In this document: in pieces, positions 59,670-64,000 of the stretch
Layout: the number at the start of each line of letters is the position of its first letter
Position numbering within the stretch: position 1 is the first letter of the stretch
Assembly (NCBI GenBank): GCA_029204225.1
Contig: CM055109.1
Coordinates: 26,032,178 to 26,096,177 of the forward strand
Direction: 5' to 3'
Length of the DNA: 64,000 nucleotides
Source of the DNA: Diphasiastrum complanatum
Taxonomy: Eukaryota > Streptophyta > Lycopodiopsida > Lycopodiales > Lycopodiaceae
The notes under the pieces: generated by a model
The model's input: only the letters and a program-made list of their open reading frames with translations
The model's database searches: none
Told to the model about the DNA's origin: nothing
Made by a program: the position numbers and the translations under genes

Positions 59670-60295
59670 CGTTTCTATTTACAAATCTTTGCTAGCTTTC
59701 AGCCCTCTGCTGACGAAGATGTTCGCGAACACGAAAGTCAAGAGACACGAAGCACGAAAGTTTTGCGAACACCTGACGAAAAGACACGAACACGAAAGAT
59801 TCGCGAACGAGAATCTTTTGCGATCCAACACGAGAAAGTTAGACGACGGAAACGAAACCAACGACGCGACACGAAAAACGTCGCGAAACCCTTTCTGCCC
59901 TCACGCTCCAAAGGGTACCAACAAGATCATACAAGTACCTAGAAGTACAGATGTCTGATCTGATGGCATGATGTCAGCAAATACACTCTAGGTCATGGCT
60001 AATCTGCCGCTCTTGTAATTTCCTGATTAGATGTAGATATTTAATTACTCTAATCTTAAAGTTACATAGAACGACTATATACTTATTGGATGATATTTGA
60101 AATAAAAAGATACAGAAAGGTAGTCTGATGCTAGTAAGCAATCAAGACGAAATACAGACAACAAGTCCGCTTGCGTGCAAGACAAGTTTTGTGATCAGGA
60201 TCCATAGAGATCCACAAGTCCGCTAGTGTAGGCAGGACATCCACTCATGAGAGAACTGTATTTCTCTCACGCGATCGCACTGTGTGGATCTGCAT
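59670..60295 (+). repeat. 5' LTR portion of copia D2
   Basis: Matches the D LTR from its start (here CGTTTCTATTTAC) through CTGATGCTAGTAAGCAATC to GGATCTGCATGCAATG. It then passes directly into protease sequence: the LTR end, primer site and gag are deleted. Confidence 0.8.
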
Positions 60296-62498
60296 GCAAT
60301 GAGGTGATCCTAGATTCAAGAGCCACCTCACACTTCATGACATCAAGACGAATAATATCTGATTTCAGAAGTGTAGATCCTTCAAGATTCATAGTTCTTG
60401 GAGATGGATCTAGACATCAAGTGAACGATATTGGTTCATTGTGGGTCAACACCAACGGTAGAGACAAACGACTCGAAGACGTTCTGTTCGTGCCTACACT
60501 GCAGCGAGACTTGCTTTCTGTAGCAAGAATAGCAGATGCAGAGATGTGTGTGACGTTTTTTGACGAAACATGCAACGTCATTGACGCCAGTACTAGTACA
60601 TTGATTGCTCAAGGCAGAAGGAAAGGAAACCTATATCATCTGAAGGTACGCCTACCTATAGATCAGGTGCATCATACTCATGATGACTCGCCAGACACTC
60701 TGTGGCACAGAAGACTCTGTCACATGAACTCAATGGCACTTTACCAAGCAAGCCATCATGGAACGATAACAGGGGTCAGCATCTCGAATGCAACTAGTTC
60801 AGCCACCTGTGATGCATGTTTGAAGGGCAAGATGTCACGCACTCCATTCATCAAAGACTCATACAGAACGATCAAGATTCTGGAGTTAGTGCATTCTGAC
60901 ATCTGCGGACCATTCAATGTGATCTCAGTAGGAGGTAGTATTATATAACTTTCATTGATGACTATAGTAAATTTGCCAAAGTGTATTTCATTCAGAATAA
61001 ATCTAAAGCACTTGATAAATTCACAGAATATGTGAATTGGGGCTGAGATGTACATGCAACAAGGTTAAGCAGATCAGGATAGATCGAGGGTGGCGAATAC
61101 ATCTCGAATCGCTTCACTGACTTCTGCAATGATCGTGGCATCATTTATAGAAGGACTGCAGCCTACACACCGCAGCACAATGGTGTTGTAGAAAGAAAGA
61201 ACAGGACTCTGATGGAAGCAGCCAGATGCATGATGGCCTACTCGAAGGCTCCAAGGGTACTATGGGCTGAAGCAGTAGCTATAGCCGCATACATTCAGAA
61301 CAGAACAGGTAAGTTTGGTGTCCCTCACAAGACACCACACGAGCTATGGTGGGGTAGAAAGCCCAACCTGTCTCACGTTAGGATCTTTGGCTGTGCAACT
61401 TATGCACGTATTTCTTATAAGCTTCAAAAAAAGCTTGATGAGAAAGTCCGAGCAGGGATTTCTAGTAGGTTATGACAAAAATTTGTCATACTACAGAGTC
61501 TACATGCCATATCACAAACACTGTGAAAACAATGAGAGATGTCAGGTTTGATGAGAGCAGGACAATGGCCAATGATGATCATGTCAACTATGAAGTTCTG
61601 GAGAGACAATACTATGACCTGCCGCCAATGACAGACGGAGCAGAGAACCAACATGAAAACGAAGATTTTTGAGTCATTTCTCATTCAAGTATGAATCAGA
61701 AGAAGAAAGATTCGAGTAGGCAGCCTACTGCTAACAAATCCTGTAAACCAGGATGGTTCCAGACCAAGCAGAGCAGAAAAAGACAAAGGCATTGCTGTCC
61801 CAGGAGGATCTCCGAGAAGGTCGTCTAGACCACGAAGAGCACCAGCAAGATATGTGCTAGGCAACTCAGCTTCCACATTAAAAGAGTCTATGGATTGAGT
61901 GGCAAACCATAGACTTTCGAGGAGGCGATTGAATTTCCAGAGAAAGGACAAATGGAACCAAGCCATGAACAAAGAGATGGAGTCTATCAGGAAGAATCAG
62001 GGTAGGACGTTGGAGCCATTACCACATAAGTGCAAAACTGTCAAATGCAAATGGTTTTCAAGCTCAAATACGGACCAGATGACAATGTGACGAAATACAA
62101 GGCAAGACTGGTAAGCAAAGGGAATTTTCTCAGAGATATGGTATTGACTACTCTGAAACCTTCTCTCCTATTGTCACACATTCGTCCCTGCGTTTGGTTA
62201 TTTGCATACACAGCAGCTTATGACCTCAGGATCCACATTGTGGATGAGAAGACAGGCCTTCTTGCATGGCAAATTAGGCAAAGAAGTCCATACGGATCAA
62301 CCCCCAGGATATGTCTCAAATTCACTTCCCATCTATGCATGCAGAATGCATAGAAGCATCTACGGTCTGAAACAATCAGCCCGACAATGGTACAAGAAGA
62401 AAGATCAAGCCCTGAAATCATTAGGATTCAAGCCTATATTGGCTGAAGAACACTTAGGAAGGTTTGTACAAAACAATGCTCAAGAAAATTGGAAGTGA
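60296..62498 (+). pseudogene. Copia D2 pol: protease, integrase, partial reverse transcriptase
   Basis: Protease has VILDSRATSHF, in which the DSGA active site is DSRA. GAG-pre-integrase follows with LWHRRLCHMN...CDACLKGKM (H-H-C-C zinc motif). Then come integrase blocks LELVHSDICGPF, RRTAAYTPQHNGVVERKNRT (catalytic Glu) and MMAYSKAPRVLWAEAV. The C-terminal module is HELWWGRKPNLSHVRIFGCA. RT begins with a degraded EAIEFPEK...AMNKEMESI, KYKARLVSKGNF and SIYGLKQSARQWYKK, ending at 62,498. Several frameshifts occur (about 60,945, 61,060, 61,460, 62,060). It is cut at the A' leader on the opposite strand. Confidence 0.9.
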
Positions 62499-63086
62499 TT
62501 TGAATCTAGAAACTCACAAAGGTTTTCACTTGTCTTGATTATCTCAAATTTGGCTTCTAGCCCTCTCTTTGGATTTCTAGTCACAGCTCTCAGACTACCT
62601 CACAAAGATAGAATGGAGATAAGATGAGATTCTATCAAGGAACTATCAAATCAAGTCAATTTTACAAGTTTGTGGACAAAAAAATGGCTAAATATCTCTC
62701 CCTCTTCTTGATGTTCATAAAGACCAATCAAACAAATTTAAAGGGCTTGAAATCAGCCTCAAATAATTAGATCTCATGACACTAAGGCCAAATCTAATTG
62801 ATGGCAAACACTACTTTGATGATTTCCTAGAACTAGCAACAAAAAACTCATCAAGATGTGTATAACTCAAAATTGTTGGATCTTGTGAATAATGAAGATT
62901 AAATGCTGGTAACAGAGGGTGCCCACATGTGTGGAAAGTGCGAACTTATGATTCTCACAAATTTGGATCCCAAATCTTCAACCTAAGACCTTGATTTGAA
63001 CTTGCCCTTCCAAGACTAGCTTTCCTAGCAACAACTTGCTAAAAATGGATTGTTCCTTTGATCAGTGATTATTCACTTGTACATTG
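62499..63086 (-). other. Leader of an A'-family copia element
   Basis: Resembles the leader at 3484-4253 (AAACTCACAAAGGT, GGAGATAAGATGAGAT on the plus strand). The gag that should follow is missing. Confidence 0.65.
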
Positions 63087-63098
63087 GCTCTAATACCA
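63087..63098 (-). promoter_or_regulatory. Primer-binding site of the A' element
   Basis: Minus strand TGGTATTAGAGC, one mismatch from the standard initiator-Met site. Confidence 0.85.
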
Positions 63099-63826
63099 TG
63101 GTGAAAGTACAGAGGACCATAAATGAACCTACATAAGGCTCCAAAAGTGAGTGATTGATTGATACACCTATCTATGGCAAAACTGGTCATAGTAATCTTG
63201 ATCTAGACAAGCAATATTGGATCCCACAATCAAGAGCAATCGAAAGCATTGATCAACCATGGAATTAAGACCCCCACATGTGTGGTACGGCCTCTAGTAC
63301 ATCTTGTTATCAAAGATAAGTGCAATCAATTTTAAATACGAAAGCATTCACAAAAAACTCAAGACAAATGTGTAGAAACCTCAAGATTGCCAATGTGCTC
63401 CAAAAATTATATTTACTCACTATGGAATGATGGATTGAATGTACAATAGGGCTCTTCCTCCTCTCAAGTTAGGTGAAAATCTAGCATCTAATAAGGAGAT
63501 TGATTAACCTTTCTTGCCTAATATGTTTTGTCCAATTAGATGGTTAGATTGATCAGCTGGTACTAAGGTTTGCTATGCACTTCCAAAATCTTACCTCGTC
63601 AGTAGACATCACGAACCCCTACTCCCCCCGAAGGTCTTCGAACCCCGTCCATGATTTGAGGAGTTTGGTCCTATAATTTAGAAAACTAACTAACCATACA
63701 AATGATATCTAACCTATCTAGGGTAGCCTACAAATGTGGCAACATGGATTCACACGTGTGGGACCCACCTATGTACAAATTCACATAGTTTTTAATCGAC
63801 TTGCCAATTTTTGACAATTTCTCACA
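63099..63826 (-). repeat. 5' LTR of the A' element (about 728 bp)
   Basis: Minus strand TGTGAGAAATTGTC to CTTTCACCA, adjoining the primer site. Related to, but clearly diverged from, the 701-bp A LTR. Confidence 0.85.
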
Positions 63827-64000
63827 CATTATTTATATATATTGAAAAGCACAAAACTAAAAAACATTACTTAATTGACATATAGACAACTACTTACTGA
63901 CCCCCCCCTATTATGCAACTAATTTTTACATCTCAGTTCTCTACATACTGTTAGCAAAAATGATTAGTAATGTATATCTCACTAACAAAACAAATTCAAT
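63827..64000. other. AT-rich end of window
   Basis: Nothing recognised. Confidence 0.5.

Overview
This window is nuclear DNA from a land plant, almost certainly a vascular plant with a large, repeat-rich genome. The evidence is a spliced RTE1-family (REVERSION-TO-ETHYLENE SENSITIVITY1) gene, a plant-type 2-oxoglutarate/Fe(II) oxygenase exon, many Ty1/copia elements primed by initiator-Met tRNA (TGGTATCAGAGC), very long pure CT/GA microsatellites, and GT-AG introns. Real host genes are few; most of the sequence is nested, truncated and inverted mobile DNA.

Layout. 1-8.4 kb: broken copia pieces, a gypsy-like gag, and copia family A, whose two 701-bp LTRs now point in opposite directions. 8.4-14.7 kb: a copia gag remnant, a (CT)74 tract, a decayed copia RT and an isolated 2OG-oxygenase first exon. 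14.8-19.8 kb: a complete but dead copia element (C1) with 5-bp target duplications. 21-35 kb: copia element B1, inserted into an older multi-gene mobile locus and then split by an inversion of about 11.2 kb. 35-42.5 kb: nested copia families D, E, F and B2. 46-54 kb: copia element H, containing a young non-autonomous LARD-like LTR element of 5.1 kb. 55.5-56.8 kb: the RTE1-like gene. 59.7-63.8 kb: a second D copy abutting an inverted A-like LTR and leader.

The most unusual part is 24.2-32.8 kb. On the minus strand at 25.5-26.4 kb lies a centromeric-histone-H3-like (CENH3-like) reading frame. It has a recognisable N-terminal tail and the complete histone fold, followed by a basic, proline-rich C-terminal extension of roughly 170-180 residues that normal H3 and CENH3 lack. 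It carries two stop codons and one frameshift. It shares a divergent control region, packed with CACGTG/CATGTG palindromes, with an unrecognised spliced gene. Beside them are an intact unrecognised ORF, a spliced transposase-like pseudogene, and a proline-rich protein resembling plant En/Spm-associated Transposase_24 proteins. Together they look like the gene set of an undescribed multi-gene DNA transposon or an endogenised virus.

Two rearrangements can be read from the sequence. The paired 276-bp LTRs of B1 with matching 5-bp flanks, and the two halves of one D LTR, show that 23,899-35,135 is inverted relative to its ancestral order. The paired A LTRs with matching GAGAG flanks imply a second inversion near the left end. 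All similarity statements are by-eye comparison and family recognition; no database search was run.
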